Position numbers and translations under genes: made by a program. Positions 36,990-47,826 of a DNA stretch of 64,000 bases are shown here, piece after piece (position 1 is the stretch's first letter; every line of letters begins with the position of its first letter). The stretch is from Acidobacteriota bacterium (GTDB lineage Bacteria > Acidobacteriota > Blastocatellia > Pyrinomonadales > Pyrinomonadaceae). Location of the stretch: the NCBI GenBank assembly GCA_025463125.1, contig JAOAPX010000090.1, positions 1 to 64,000 on the forward strand. The letters run 5' to 3'. Below the pieces are notes generated by a model. That model saw nothing but the letters and a program-made list of their open reading frames with translations. It was not told the origin of the DNA and searched no databases.

Positions 36990-39900
36990 TTGAAGAAAGG
37001 ATTTTCGCTCCGTATATGTTTTTATAATTTGCGTGTAATCCTGATGGAAATACCCGAAGACACTCATGATAATCCGATGATCGGACGGCGCGTCGGCGTT
37101 TACGAGCTAAAAAAAGAGCTTGGGCGCGGCGGAATGGGTGCGGTTTTTTTAGCCGAGCGAGCCGACGGGGAATTTTATCAAACCGTCGCCGTAAAGCTCA
37201 TTAAGCGCGGGATGGATACGGATTTGATTCTCAAGCGTTTTCGCCGCGAGCGTCAGATTTTAGCCGCGCTCAATCATCCGAACATCGCGTATTTTCTCGG
37301 CGGCGGCTCGACGCCCGACGGCTTGCCGTATTTCGTTATGGAATACATTGAAGGCGCGCCGCTTTATCGTTTTTGCGATGAAAACGATCTCGACGTCAAC
37401 GAACGCTTAAAGCTTTTCCGGCAGATTTGCTACGCCGTCGAAGCCGCGCATCAAATAAAGGTTATCCATCGCGATTTAAAGCCTTCGAACATTCTTGTAA
37501 AACCGGGCGGCAAAACGAAGCTGCTTGATTTCGGCATCGCAAAGGTTTTAGACCCGGAATTATCCGTCACGGAAATCGACCCGACATCGACGCAGATGCG
37601 CGCGCTGACGGCTGAATACGCTTCGCCCGAACAAATCAAAGGCGAGCAGGTAACGCCGGCTTCGGACATATACAGTTTGGGCATAATGCTTTACGAGCTT
37701 TTAACCGGTCATCGCCCTTATAACGTTAAAAGAAAAGCGCCGAGCGAGGCGGCGCGCATTATCTGCGAAGAAGAACCGGCTCGACCGTCTTCTTTAATTG
37801 TTCGCCCGTCTTTAGAGATTCATCAAACATTTTCGCCGATCGAAACCGATAAACACAGCAATCGTAAAAACGAACCGATAAAAGAAGATTTAGAAAAAAT
37901 AATCTTAAAAACGCTTAGAAAAAACTCGTCCGAGCGTTACCAGTCAGCCGAAGATTTAGCCGCGGATATTACGAATTATCTCGAAGGTCGCGCCGTAAAC
38001 GCCGAATATTTTACCGCGCGCGCGCAACCGGTCGCGCCGAACGAGGGCGGTGCGCGTTCGATTGCGATTTTGCCTTTTAAAATGCTCGGCTCTAAACAAA
38101 CCGGCAATACGGGCAATGAATTTTTAGGGATCGGGCTGGCGGATTCGCTGGTTTCGCGTCTGAGCGGCGTGCAGAGATTAATAGTCCGACCGACAAGTTC
38201 GGCGTTGCCGTTCAGCGAAACCGACCCGTTCCAAGCCGGCAGCGCTTTGGGAGTTGATTATGTGTTAAACGGAAACATCCGGCGCATCGGCAATCGAATT
38301 CGGGTTTCGGCGCAGCTTTTAAGCATTGCGGAAAATTCAACAAGCTGGGCACGTGTTTTTGACGCCGAATCGGTTGATGTTCTCGAACTGGAAGATTCGA
38401 TCTCCGAAAAAGTCGCCGTCGCCGTGCTGCCGCAGCTGACCGGCGAAGAACGACGCCGTTTGGAAAAACGCGGCACAAACAAACCCGAAGCTTTTCAGGC
38501 TTACCTGCGCGGACGTTATTTCTGGAACAAGTTTACAAATGAATACTTGCTGAAAGCATTCGAATCTTACCGCGAAGCCATCGAGCTTGACCCGAATTAC
38601 GCGCTGGCGCACGTCGGCATCGCCGATTTTTACAATTGGACGGCGATTTTCGGGCAGATGCCTTCAAAGGAAGCTTTTCCGAAAGCGATAAAAGCCGCCG
38701 AGCGCGCTCTGGAAATCGACGGTTCTCTGGGCGAAGCTTACGCAGTGCTCGCATTTCCGACATTTCTTTACGACTGGAACTGGGAGGAAAGTCTGCGCCT
38801 GATTCGGCGCGCTTTGGAGCTTAATCCGAATTTCTCTTTTGCCCACGAGTATTACTCAAATTTTCTTTCATCGCAGGGCTTGTTCGATGAAGCGCTCGCT
38901 GAAATCAAGCTCTCCGAAGAACTCGATCCGCTTTCGCCGCGAGCAATGATTATGACTGCCTGGACTTTATACCAAACGCGGAATTACAACGAAGCCGTCG
39001 CCAAAGCAAGAAAAGCCAACGAGATGGAAAAGGATTTTCCGCAGGGCTGGATGCATCTCGGAAACAGCCTTGTCTACGCGGGACATATCAAAGAAGGCGT
39101 CGCCGCGCTGCGTAAAAGCTCGGAGCTTTGGGAAGATTCCGGGCTGCCCCGCCATCTTCTTTGTTTTGCGCTGGTTGCCGACGGTCAGCGCGATGAAGCG
39201 AGAAAAGTGCTCGAAGAAATACTGGAAATCAGCCGAAGGCAGCACGTAAAGCCGTATTTCATCGCTATGGCTTATGTTGCCGTCGGTGAAAGCGACGCGG
39301 CGTTCGAATGGTTTGAAAAAGCAATCGAAGAGCGCAACGAATGGATGATCTGGTTTGGAATCGACCCGAAATTGGACGCTTTGCGGAACGACCCGCGTTA
39401 CACCGAAATTCTAAAACGAACAAAAAACCCGATAATAAACCGGCAAATTAACCTTTCCGCTCCGGCGCCGATTACCACAAATCGTGAAAAATCCATTGCA
39501 GTTTTGCCGTTTAACGTGATCGGCGCGGCACAAACCGGCGATACCGACGACGTTTATTTGAGCATCGGTCTGGCAGACGCGCTGACGATGCGGCTTTCAA
39601 ATATTCGACGTTTTGTTGTTCGCCCGACCAGCTCCGTCATCAGTTTCACAAGCGACAAGGATTCGTTTTTATCCGGCAAAGAGCTCGGCGTCGAATACGT
39701 GGTTGAAGGCAATATCCGGCGCGTCGGCGATAAAATCCGCGTTACGGCGCAGCTTCTGGATATAAAAAACCACTCGACGCGCTGGGCGGAAAAATTCGAT
39801 GAAAAGTTTACAGACGTTCTCGAATTTGAAGATTTGATTTCCGAGCGGGTCGCTAAATCCTTGATTACGAGTTTGACCGGCGAAGAACTCAAACAAATCA

Positions 39901-40904
39901 AAAAGCGCGGAACCGACAACTCAGAAGCTTACAAAGAATATTTGCGCGGGCGCCATTACTGGAATCAGTTTACGCCGGAAGGCTTTGTCAAAGCACTCGC
40001 AAGCTATCATCGCGCCGTTGAGATCGCGCCTGATTACGCGCTCGCTTACGCGGGAATCGCCGATTACCACAATTTTCTCGGCGTTTACGCCATTAAACCG
40101 TTCGCCGAAACCTCAGCCGCGTCGAAAAAAGCGGCGCTCAAAGCTATTTCGATCGACGATACGCTTGCCGAAGCCTACGCCGCGCTCGGTTTTGCCGCGC
40201 AGATGGGTGATTTCGATTGGGAAGCGGCGGGAAATCATTTGCGCCGTTCGATAGAACTCAATCCGAATTACGTTCTCGGGCGGGTTTGGTATTGTTATTA
40301 TCTTGTGATGCGCGGCGAGTACGATGAAGCTTTCGCGCAGATTCAGCGCGCCCTCAAGCTCGATCCGCACACGCCGATCGTGCCGCAAACTTTAAATTGG
40401 GCGCTTTATCACTCTCGCCGGTACGCCGAAGCGCTCGAAGCGACGACTCGTTTTACCGAGGAAAATCCGAATTACGGACTGGGCTACGTTTTTTTATGTT
40501 CGGTGCTCAGCCGCGAAAAACAGTTTGATAAAGCTTTGCAAACCTGTCAGCGCGCGATAAAGCTTCTCGGTCGAAGCCCTTACACTTTGTGCTGGCTGGC
40601 TTCGATTTATGCGGCGGCGGGCAATCGCAGGCAAGCTTTAGCGCTGATCGAGGAAATCCGGCAAATGTCTGCCTCGCAGTACGTTTCGCCATATTTGCTG
40701 GCGATGGCGCATCTTAATTTAGGCGATAAGGAAAAAGCTTTCGCGCAGTTAAACGAAGCTTTGGAAATCCGCGACGGCAGGCTCAACTGGCTCGGCGTCG
40801 ATCCGCAGTTTGACGCGCTGCGCGACGACGCTCGTTTCGCGGAGCTTCTACGCCGGACAAACAACCCGATGTTTCGCGCCTTTCAGTTGAACAACACAAA
40901 ATAA
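36990..40904 (+). CDS. Ser/Thr protein kinase fused to two tandem FlgO/CadC-associated-like + TPR modules (likely start 37044)
   Basis: VIHRDLKPSNILV, DFGIAK, SPEQIKG; two copies of SIA(I/V)LPF...GLADxL...RPTSS...GNIRR(I/V)G followed by TPRs. Confidence 0.92.
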   Translation: MKKGFSLRICFYNLRVILMEIPEDTHDNPMIGRRVGVYELKKELGRGGMGAVFLAERADGEFYQTVAVKLIKRGMDTDLILKRFRRERQILAALNHPNIAYFLGGGSTPDGLPYFVMEYIEGAPLYRFCDENDLDVNERLKLFRQICYAVEAAHQIKVIHRDLKPSNILVKPGGKTKLLDFGIAKVLDPELSVTEIDPTSTQMRALTAEYASPEQIKGEQVTPASDIYSLGIMLYELLTGHRPYNVKRKAPSEAARIICEEEPARPSSLIVRPSLEIHQTFSPIETDKHSNRKNEPIKEDLEKIILKTLRKNSSERYQSAEDLAADITNYLEGRAVNAEYFTARAQPVAPNEGGARSIAILPFKMLGSKQTGNTGNEFLGIGLADSLVSRLSGVQRLIVRPTSSALPFSETDPFQAGSALGVDYVLNGNIRRIGNRIRVSAQLLSIAENSTSWARVFDAESVDVLELEDSISEKVAVAVLPQLTGEERRRLEKRGTNKPEAFQAYLRGRYFWNKFTNEYLLKAFESYREAIELDPNYALAHVGIADFYNWTAIFGQMPSKEAFPKAIKAAERALEIDGSLGEAYAVLAFPTFLYDWNWEESLRLIRRALELNPNFSFAHEYYSNFLSSQGLFDEALAEIKLSEELDPLSPRAMIMTAWTLYQTRNYNEAVAKARKANEMEKDFPQGWMHLGNSLVYAGHIKEGVAALRKSSELWEDSGLPRHLLCFALVADGQRDEARKVLEEILEISRRQHVKPYFIAMAYVAVGESDAAFEWFEKAIEERNEWMIWFGIDPKLDALRNDPRYTEILKRTKNPIINRQINLSAPAPITTNREKSIAVLPFNVIGAAQTGDTDDVYLSIGLADALTMRLSNIRRFVVRPTSSVISFTSDKDSFLSGKELGVEYVVEGNIRRVGDKIRVTAQLLDIKNHSTRWAEKFDEKFTDVLEFEDLISERVAKSLITSLTGEELKQIKKRGTDNSEAYKEYLRGRHYWNQFTPEGFVKALASYHRAVEIAPDYALAYAGIADYHNFLGVYAIKPFAETSAASKKAALKAISIDDTLAEAYAALGFAAQMGDFDWEAAGNHLRRSIELNPNYVLGRVWYCYYLVMRGEYDEAFAQIQRALKLDPHTPIVPQTLNWALYHSRRYAEALEATTRFTEENPNYGLGYVFLCSVLSREKQFDKALQTCQRAIKLLGRSPYTLCWLASIYAAAGNRRQALALIEEIRQMSASQYVSPYLLAMAHLNLGDKEKAFAQLNEALEIRDGRLNWLGVDPQFDALRDDARFAELLRRTNNPMFRAFQLNNTK

Positions 40905-40970
40905 GCTCGCTTATTTTGTGGGCGCGCGGCTTGTTTTATCAAGCATTTCACGCAAAACCTTTCTTTTGTT

Positions 40971-41561
40971 TTAGAGAAATCCCGAAACTTTTCCGGTTTT
41001 AACAAATGTTCCCGCTATATCCGTCAGCGTGTGGCTTGCCGCGCCGAGCCATAAACCTATGAAAACGGACGGAAACGCGTTTTCGCCGATATTCACCCGG
41101 ACAAATTCGCCGATTTGCCGCCAGGTTTTCGTGTATTCCAAAAGATCCGGCAGATTATTGTCGGTAAAAACGGCAATCAAATAAACGGCTAAAAACGATA
41201 AAAGCGTCAGCATGCCCATAAAATAAACGACGCGGAGAAACGTCCCGAACACAAGCCCGTGCGACCAGCGCGAGCGATGTTTGAAAAACGCCTGGTACGG
41301 GTACCAAAAAACGCGAAAAATTCCCCAGCGCGTGTATTGCTTGCTCATCGTATCCAAATCGGGTCCGAACATCAGACCGCCGATTAGAAAAGCGACAGCG
41401 ACAGCCAGAGAAACGGGGAAATTTTCCGTGAATTTCCACGCCGCCGCGAAAACGGGCGCAGTAAAAAAGAATGTGACGGCATCGTGTGTTTTTCCGGAAG
41501 GCATTTTAGATTTGAAACGGCAGGCAGATTTATGATTTGAAACGCTTTGCTCTCGCTGCAT
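40971..41561 (-). CDS. DUF2227-like putative metal-binding membrane protein
   Basis: MPSGKTHDAVTFFFTAPV; GPDLDTMSKQYTRWGIFRVFWYPYQAFFKHRSRWSHGLVFG. Confidence 0.8.
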   Translation of the reverse strand: MQREQSVSNHKSACRFKSKMPSGKTHDAVTFFFTAPVFAAAWKFTENFPVSLAVAVAFLIGGLMFGPDLDTMSKQYTRWGIFRVFWYPYQAFFKHRSRWSHGLVFGTFLRVVYFMGMLTLLSFLAVYLIAVFTDNNLPDLLEYTKTWRQIGEFVRVNIGENAFPSVFIGLWLGAASHTLTDIAGTFVKTGKVSGFL

Positions 41562-41581
41562 TATTGTAACCCATACTCTTG

Positions 41582-42307
41582 TTATTTTAAACAGAAATCG
41601 GCGACCAGCGGAAGATGATCCGACGCGACGAGCGCGAGGCGCGTTCGATGTACAAAGGCGTTTTCGATTTTCAGATGATTATCATAATAAATGTGATCGA
41701 GATGCAGAAACGGGAAAATGCCCGGATAAGTGCGTTTTCGCGGCAGATGCTCGCGCAGATCAGCCGAGCGAAAATGACTTTTCAAAAGCCGCGAAGCGAG
41801 CCCGCGCGTCCACTCGTTAAAATCGCCGAGCATAATCCGCGGCGCGTAATGATCGCGGTTTAAGATTTCCGCGTCGAGCAGCCGGATCGCCTGCTTGCGC
41901 CGCTCGAAAAAAGCGGTTCCGAGATGAATATTATAGATATGCAGGTAATCGTTTGAATTGACTTGAATGTCGGCGTGCAGACAGCCGCGCGGCTCGCGTC
42001 CGGGCACTGTAATGTCGTGATTTCTCGTTTCCTTAATCGGAAAACGCGACAAAATCACGTTGCCGTAAAGCCCGCCGAGATGCCGCCGGTTTTCGCCGAT
42101 CCGGTAATCAAAGCCGAGTTCTCCGGCAATAAAACGCGCCTGATCGTCTTTCGCCGCGCCGTTCTGCACGGAAACTACTTCCTGCAAAGCGACGATGTCG
42201 GCATCAATTTCGCGCAGCACGTCGGCGATCCGCAAAGGGCTCGTCTGCAAATCCAAGCCTTTGCATTTGTGAATGTTATAAGTTGCAATCCGAAAACTAC
42301 TCTTCAT
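41582..42307 (-). CDS. Endonuclease/exonuclease/phosphatase family protein
   Basis: [38 protein letters not shown]. Confidence 0.9.
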   Translation of the reverse strand: MKSSFRIATYNIHKCKGLDLQTSPLRIADVLREIDADIVALQEVVSVQNGAAKDDQARFIAGELGFDYRIGENRRHLGGLYGNVILSRFPIKETRNHDITVPGREPRGCLHADIQVNSNDYLHIYNIHLGTAFFERRKQAIRLLDAEILNRDHYAPRIMLGDFNEWTRGLASRLLKSHFRSADLREHLPRKRTYPGIFPFLHLDHIYYDNHLKIENAFVHRTRLALVASDHLPLVADFCLK

Positions 42308-42367
42308 TTTATAAAGCTTGATACACGAATAAATAAAAACTCACCAAACGGAAATCAAAGATAAACC

Positions 42368-42397
42368 GGAATAATACGGAATAATACGAAATAATAT
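42368..42397. repeat. 10-bp tandem repeat (GGAATAATAC), three copies
   Basis: ggaataatac ggaataatac gaaataatat. Confidence 0.8.
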
Positions 42398-42434
42398 GAA
42401 AGAAATTTTCAATTCTTAAATTCTGTTATTCGTT

Positions 42435-44000
42435 TCATTTCTCGTTATTGCTCTTAATCAATTCGCGCTCGTTCGCATCGATCCGCGGCTGATTTTCTTT
42501 TGATGAATTTCCGCCCTCGCCCGATTGTTTAAATAATTGATAAGAATTAATAAACAGCGAAGCCGCCAGCCAGACGGCAATTATGCCGAGCGGGACGGCG
42601 ATTATTTTCGACCAGAAAATAGCCGTGACGCCTAAAACTAAAAGCATTCCGCCGCCGAACAGATTGATTCTGGCTTCCATCGCGCCGAGCGGGCGTTTTT
42701 TATTACTCGAAATTGACGAACCGAGCGCGGTTCCGATAGTGATTGCCGAAGGCGCGAAACGCGCGGAAACGGCTGAGCTTGTGCCGCTTGAAGCTTCTCT
42801 TTTTTTTACGGGTTTGGCTTTTCGCTTCTCGTTCAGACAGATTTCCGTCGCGTTTTCCAAATCCGCCAGATACATTTCCTGCATTCGCTGCCCGAAGTCT
42901 TTATTTTCAATGATTACGTCGATTTCGCAGTTTGTCAGCCAGCTCGCGACATTGAGATTCGTCGAGCCGACGCGCGACCAGAAACCGTCGATCACGGCGG
43001 TTTTCGCGTGCAGCATCGGACCGTTCCATTCGTAAACTTTGACGCCCGCTTCGAGTAAAGTCCGGTAACCGGAACGAGAAATCGCGCTCATCACCGCAAT
43101 ATCGGTTGCTGCCGGTAAAAGCAGGCGTACGTCCACGCCGTCCATCGCCGCCGAGCGCAAACTCTCGATATAAGCATTCGTTCCCGCAAAATACGCATCC
43201 GTCAGCCAGAGCGTTTCGCGCGAAAGCGCGGCGACCGTTTGATCGAGACGGTAAACCCGCGTATTTCCCGGCTTTGTCGCGACGACGCGCAAATTTATAT
43301 CGCCTGCGTCCGCTAAATTTTCATCGTCGGCAATTTGGCTTTTCGGTATCGGCGAGCCTAAATCGTCCCAGATATCCGCAAAGGCGCGATCAACATCGGC
43401 GACCGCTTTTCCGCGCAGCTCGATTCCCGTATCGCGCCAGGGCTCGATTCCCTTTTCCGGTTCGCCCGCCCACATCTGCCCGACGCAAAGCCCCGTCACA
43501 AAAGCAATTTCACCGTCAACCGTCAAAACTTTCCGGTGATCGCGCGTGATCCAGCCGAGCGGGCGTACAAAACTAAACGAATTAAAACAGCGGACTTCGA
43601 CGCCGCCGTCGCGCAGTTTCGTCCAAAATTTGCGCGAAGTCTTGCCGAAACCGCCCATCCAATCGTAAATCAAGCGCACGCGCACGCCTTCTTTCGCTTT
43701 TTTTATCAGCGCATCGGCAAAAAGATGTCCCTGCGCGTCTTCGTGGATAATGTAACTTTCGAAATGAATCGTTTTTTCGGCATTTTCGATCGCCGCGAGC
43801 CACGCCGGATAATTTTCAGCCGCGTCTTTCAAAAGCCGCACATTGTTGCGGCGAATCAGGGGCGCTTCGGCGATTCGCGTAAAAGCTTCTTCGGGCAGAA
43901 TGTTCGCAAGCGACGATTCGCGCCGCGTCAAAGCTGCGTGCGAGCGCGTTTCAAGTCGAATGTTTTTTTGAACTTCCGGCGTTTTCAGCATAGTTTTCAT
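42435..44000 (-). CDS. Phospholipase D-like / cardiolipin synthase-type protein with C-terminal TM segments
   Basis: Two HKD motifs: DHRKVLTVDG and LHAKTAVIDG. Confidence 0.88.
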   Translation of the reverse strand: MKTMLKTPEVQKNIRLETRSHAALTRRESSLANILPEEAFTRIAEAPLIRRNNVRLLKDAAENYPAWLAAIENAEKTIHFESYIIHEDAQGHLFADALIKKAKEGVRVRLIYDWMGGFGKTSRKFWTKLRDGGVEVRCFNSFSFVRPLGWITRDHRKVLTVDGEIAFVTGLCVGQMWAGEPEKGIEPWRDTGIELRGKAVADVDRAFADIWDDLGSPIPKSQIADDENLADAGDINLRVVATKPGNTRVYRLDQTVAALSRETLWLTDAYFAGTNAYIESLRSAAMDGVDVRLLLPAATDIAVMSAISRSGYRTLLEAGVKVYEWNGPMLHAKTAVIDGFWSRVGSTNLNVASWLTNCEIDVIIENKDFGQRMQEMYLADLENATEICLNEKRKAKPVKKREASSGTSSAVSARFAPSAITIGTALGSSISSNKKRPLGAMEARINLFGGGMLLVLGVTAIFWSKIIAVPLGIIAVWLAASLFINSYQLFKQSGEGGNSSKENQPRIDANERELIKSNNEK

Positions 44001-44172
44001 CGCTTTTTAATTATCGCGCAAAAAATCGCTATTTCAAACAAAATTCATTTTGAAGTAATATCTGCCGCGGATCAGAAAAAGAAATCGGGAGGATCAAGCA
44101 GATAAAAGAAAGAAGCAAAACATTAATTCTTATAATCTTCTTAAATTTCCGCCAATCGTCTTTGTCCTCCTT

Positions 44173-44234
44173 TATTACTTTTCCAATCTGCATTATCCGC
44201 GTATATTACTTTTCCAATCCGCGTTATCCGCGTA
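44173..44234. repeat. 31-bp tandem duplication, two differences
   Basis: TATTACTTTTCCAATCTGCATTATCCGCGTA / TATTACTTTTCCAATCCGCGTTATCCGCGTA. Confidence 0.92.
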
Positions 44235-44295
44235 AATCCGCGGCTGGTATCTCTTTCGCACTTTGCCTTTTCTTTTCGCACATTGCTAACAAAAA

Positions 44296-45258
44296 ATGCC
44301 GAAAATAACGATTTTTGTTACAATTTACGTTTGGCAAAACATTTGCCTTTTAACTTACCGCAGCCCTTTTGCAGGCTTTATAAAAATGAACGAGTTTCTG
44401 ACGAAATTAAAAACGACGCTTGAGATGATAAAGTTCGAGCATACTCTGTTTGCTCTGCCTTTCGCTTTCCTGGGCGCGGTTCTGGCGGCTGACGGCTTGC
44501 CCGGCGCGCGGCAAATCGTCTGGATAACCGTCGCGATGTTCGGCGCGCGAAGCGCCGCGATGACTTTTAACCGCATCATCGACCGGCGATTCGACGCCGA
44601 AAATCCGCGCACCGCCGGACGCGAGCTGCCGAGCGGAAAACTTTCCGTACATTTCGCGTGGGCGTTTTTCGTCGCTTCGGTCGCGCTTTTTGAAATCGCC
44701 GCATACTCGTTGAACTGGCTGACGTTCGCGCTTTCGCCTGTCGCGCTTTTGAGCGTTCTCGGCTATTCATACGCCAAACGTTTTACGAGTTTCGCGCATT
44801 TGATTTTAGGCTGGTCGCTGGCGATTTCTCCGACCGCCGCGTGGATCGCCGTGCGCGGCGCGCTCGATTCGGAAGTGCCGCTTCTGCTTTCGCTTCTGGT
44901 GATGATGTGGACAGCCGGATTCGATGTTTTATACGCCTGTCAGGATTACGAATACGATGTAAAAGCGGGCTTGCGCTCGATTCCGGCGCGTTTCGGCATC
45001 AAAAATTCGTTAAAAATCGCGAGGCTTTTCCACGCGCAGGCGTTCGTCGTGCTGCTTTTGCTTTATCTCGTCACGGGTTTAGGCTTGCTCGCGCTTTTAG
45101 GCGTTTTAGCCGTCGGCTCGCTGATGATTTACCAGCACACGCTCGTCAAAGCAAACGATTTATCCAGGTTAAACGCCGCGTTTTTTACGACAAACGCTTT
45201 CGTCAGCGTGATTTTACTCATCACATTCGGCGGCGCGGTCTTTGTGGCGAAATTATGA
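44296..45258 (+). CDS. UbiA-family prenyltransferase (futalosine-pathway MqnP-like; likely start 44385)
   Basis: [52 protein letters not shown]; next to mqnE. Confidence 0.88.
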   Translation: MPKITIFVTIYVWQNICLLTYRSPFAGFIKMNEFLTKLKTTLEMIKFEHTLFALPFAFLGAVLAADGLPGARQIVWITVAMFGARSAAMTFNRIIDRRFDAENPRTAGRELPSGKLSVHFAWAFFVASVALFEIAAYSLNWLTFALSPVALLSVLGYSYAKRFTSFAHLILGWSLAISPTAAWIAVRGALDSEVPLLLSLLVMMWTAGFDVLYACQDYEYDVKAGLRSIPARFGIKNSLKIARLFHAQAFVVLLLLYLVTGLGLLALLGVLAVGSLMIYQHTLVKANDLSRLNAAFFTTNAFVSVILLITFGGAVFVAKL

Positions 45259-45986
45259 TTAAACTTCCGGCGGTTCAAGGCGTAATCAAGCGCAGAATTC
45301 TGGTGAATTATCGCGCTGATGCCGATATTATCCGAAAGATTCTGCCCGAAGGTTTCCGTCCGAAACTCTACGGTGAAAAAGCGATTGCGGGAATTTGCCT
45401 GATTCGTCTCGAACACATTCGCCCGAAATTTGCGCCTGAATTCGTCGGCATTTCGAGCGAAAACGCCGCGCACCGCATCGCCGTTTTATGGGAAGACGAA
45501 TCGGGCGCAACCCGCGAAGGCGTGTATATTCCGCGCCGCGATACCGATTCGATGCTGAATCACCTGGCGGGCGGAAGGATTTTTCCGGGCGAACATAATA
45601 AGGCGAATTTTAAAGTAGAAGAAAACGTAAACGAAATTGATTTTGCGATGAAATCCGACGACGGAAAAGTTTCCGTCAAATTAAAAAGCGAAGTTTCCGA
45701 AGATTTTCCCGACAATTCTATTTTTTCTTCGCTTGCCGAAGCATCAAACTTTTTTGAAAAAGGCTCGCTCGGATATTCCGCCACAAAAGACGGTAAAGAT
45801 TTGGACGGAATCAATTTAAAAATAAAAGACTGGAAAGTCGAAGCGCTCAATGTAAACCTTGTCGAATCAAGTTTTTACGATGACACCGAAATTTTCCCGA
45901 ATGGCTCAGTCGAATTTGATCACGCATTGCTGATGCGAAACGTCGCGCACGAATGGCACAGCACGCAGAGTTTTGAGCTAAAATAA
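45255..45986 (+). CDS. DUF2071/acetoacetate-decarboxylase-like protein
   Basis: ATGA overlap with UbiA-like gene; [57 protein letters not shown]; the tracked ORF 44841 start is an artefact. Confidence 0.8.
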   Translation: MIKLPAVQGVIKRRILVNYRADADIIRKILPEGFRPKLYGEKAIAGICLIRLEHIRPKFAPEFVGISSENAAHRIAVLWEDESGATREGVYIPRRDTDSMLNHLAGGRIFPGEHNKANFKVEENVNEIDFAMKSDDGKVSVKLKSEVSEDFPDNSIFSSLAEASNFFEKGSLGYSATKDGKDLDGINLKIKDWKVEALNVNLVESSFYDDTEIFPNGSVEFDHALLMRNVAHEWHSTQSFELK

Positions 45987-46016
45987 TTTTTTGAAAAATA
46001 ACTTAGAAATAAATTT

Positions 46017-47123
46017 ATGCAGTTTTCACACGATAAGAATTTGAATTTGATTGCGGAAAAAGTCGAGCGCGGTGAGCGTTTGACGTTTGACGAAGGCGTC
46101 GCGCTTTATAAAACCGATGATTTGAACGCGCTCGGAAAGCTTGCCGATTTCGTGCGGCGCTCGAAACACGGGCGGACGACGTATTACAACGTTAACCGGC
46201 ATTTTAATCACACGAATATCTGCGTGGCGGATTGCAAATTCTGCGGTTTTTACCGGCGCGCGCGACAGGAAGACGCTTACACGCATTCTATTGCCGAAGG
46301 AATTGAGATTGCCCGCAACGCCGTTGCCGAAGGCGCGACCGAGCTGCATATTGTCGGCGGTTTGAACACGAAATTGCCGTTTGAATATTACACGGATTTG
46401 TTTTCTTCGCTCAAAAAAGAGTTTCCGAAACTGCATTTGAAGGCGCTGACGATGGTCGAGCTCGATTTCTTTGCCCGTTTTTACAAGATGTCGGACGAAG
46501 AAGTGATTTCAAAACTCATCGCGGCTGGAATGGATTCGTGTCCCGGCGGCGGCGCGGAGATTTTCGCCGAACCGACGCGCTCGCGGATTTGCGATCACAA
46601 ATGCGACGGCGCGCGCTGGCTCGAGCTTTCGGGCAAAGTTCATCAAGCCGGACTTAAAACAAACGCGACGATGCTTTACGGGCATATCGAATCGATCGAA
46701 GACCGCGTCGATCATTTTGTAAAGCTGCGCGAGCAGCAGGACAAAACCGGCGGTTTCCAGTGTTTTATTCCGCTCGCTTTTTACCCGCCGGGAACGGCTT
46801 TATCGTCTCTGCCCGGACCGGACGCGATTGATAATTTAAAGACAATCGCCGTTTCGCGTTTGATGATCGACAATTTCGACCACATCAAAGCGTATTGGGT
46901 GATGCTCGGCAAAGCGACGACGCAAACGGCGCTTCATTTCGGCGCAAACGACGTTGACGGCACAATCACAGACGGCGGCGAACTGACGCACAGCTATTCA
47001 ATCGAAGAAGGCGGCGAACAGAAAATGACGCGCGCTGAATTAATCACGATGATCGAAAACGCCGGTTTCGAAGCCGTCGAACGCGACACTGTTTATAATC
47101 GAGTGGAAAAAGTCGCGGCTTAA
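46017..47123 (+). CDS. mqnE: Aminofutalosine synthase
   Basis: Radical [57 protein letters not shown]. Confidence 0.92.
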   Translation: MQFSHDKNLNLIAEKVERGERLTFDEGVALYKTDDLNALGKLADFVRRSKHGRTTYYNVNRHFNHTNICVADCKFCGFYRRARQEDAYTHSIAEGIEIARNAVAEGATELHIVGGLNTKLPFEYYTDLFSSLKKEFPKLHLKALTMVELDFFARFYKMSDEEVISKLIAAGMDSCPGGGAEIFAEPTRSRICDHKCDGARWLELSGKVHQAGLKTNATMLYGHIESIEDRVDHFVKLREQQDKTGGFQCFIPLAFYPPGTALSSLPGPDAIDNLKTIAVSRLMIDNFDHIKAYWVMLGKATTQTALHFGANDVDGTITDGGELTHSYSIEEGGEQKMTRAELITMIENAGFEAVERDTVYNRVEKVAA

Positions 47124-47129
47124 AAGTGT

Positions 47130-47204
47130 ATGAGAAAGATTGTTTATATTTCCTTAATAGTATGTTTTGCTTCAATATTTTCTTTTGCACAAGTAAAACC
47201 TTAA
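47130..47204 (+). pseudogene. Orphan signal-peptide ORF (24 aa)
   Basis: MRKIVYISLIVCFASIFSFAQVKP* with Sec-like signal, then immediate stop. Confidence 0.35.
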
Positions 47205-47229
47205 GTTTGCATAAAATTGGAGAAAGAAA

Positions 47230-47826
47230 ATGAGCGCGATTCCCAAAACAAACTTAACGCCTGAAGAATACCTCGAATTCGAGCGCAAATCCGAGACGAA
47301 ACACGAATATTTCGAGGGCGAGATCTTTGCGATGTCCGGCGCAAAGCGTAATCACAATGTTATCGCGTGGAACATCGGCGGCGAACTGCGGCAAAAGTTG
47401 AAAGGTAAGGATTGTGAAGCGTATCCGGCAGATATGCGCGTCTTTGTTCCCGAAACCGGACTTTATACTTACCCCGATTTAGTTGTCGTGTGTGGCGAGC
47501 CGAAATTTCAAGATGATGTTTTTGATACGCTTCTGAATCCGGTTTTAATCATCGAAGTTCTTTCCGAAACAACCGAAAGTTACGACCGGGGCAAAAAGTT
47601 TCAGCATTATCGAAGCATCGAAAGTTTGCAAGAATATGTTTTAGTTTCGCAGGACGAAGCGAGAATCGAAAAATACGTCAAAAGCGGCGACGGATTTTGG
47701 TTTTTTACAGAAGCCGTCGGACTCGATTCGGAAATAGAGTTTTCTTCGACAGGATGCCGAATCGCGCTTGGAGAAGTTTACGATAAGATAAACTTTTCAG
47801 AAAACGATGCCGAAAAAACGCAGTAA
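47230..47826 (+). CDS. Uma2-family (DUF820) endonuclease-like protein
   Basis: LTPEEYLEFERKSETKHEYFEGEIFAMSGA; YPDLVVVCG; PVLIIEVLSETTESYDRGKKFQHYRSI. Confidence 0.9.
   Translation: MSAIPKTNLTPEEYLEFERKSETKHEYFEGEIFAMSGAKRNHNVIAWNIGGELRQKLKGKDCEAYPADMRVFVPETGLYTYPDLVVVCGEPKFQDDVFDTLLNPVLIIEVLSETTESYDRGKKFQHYRSIESLQEYVLVSQDEARIEKYVKSGDGFWFFTEAVGLDSEIEFSSTGCRIALGEVYDKINFSENDAEKTQ

Noticed and set aside
40895-40920. CACAAAATAAGC-TC-GCTTATTTTGTG palindrome as terminator or regulatory site
   Set aside because: Strong hairpin but overlaps the kinase stop codon, with a 2-nt loop and no T-tract; function cannot be supported.
44841-45254. N-terminal extension of ORF 44841..45986
   Set aside because: Overlaps the UbiA-like gene in another frame with Arg-rich nonsense; the real start is ATG 45255 with an ATGA overlap.
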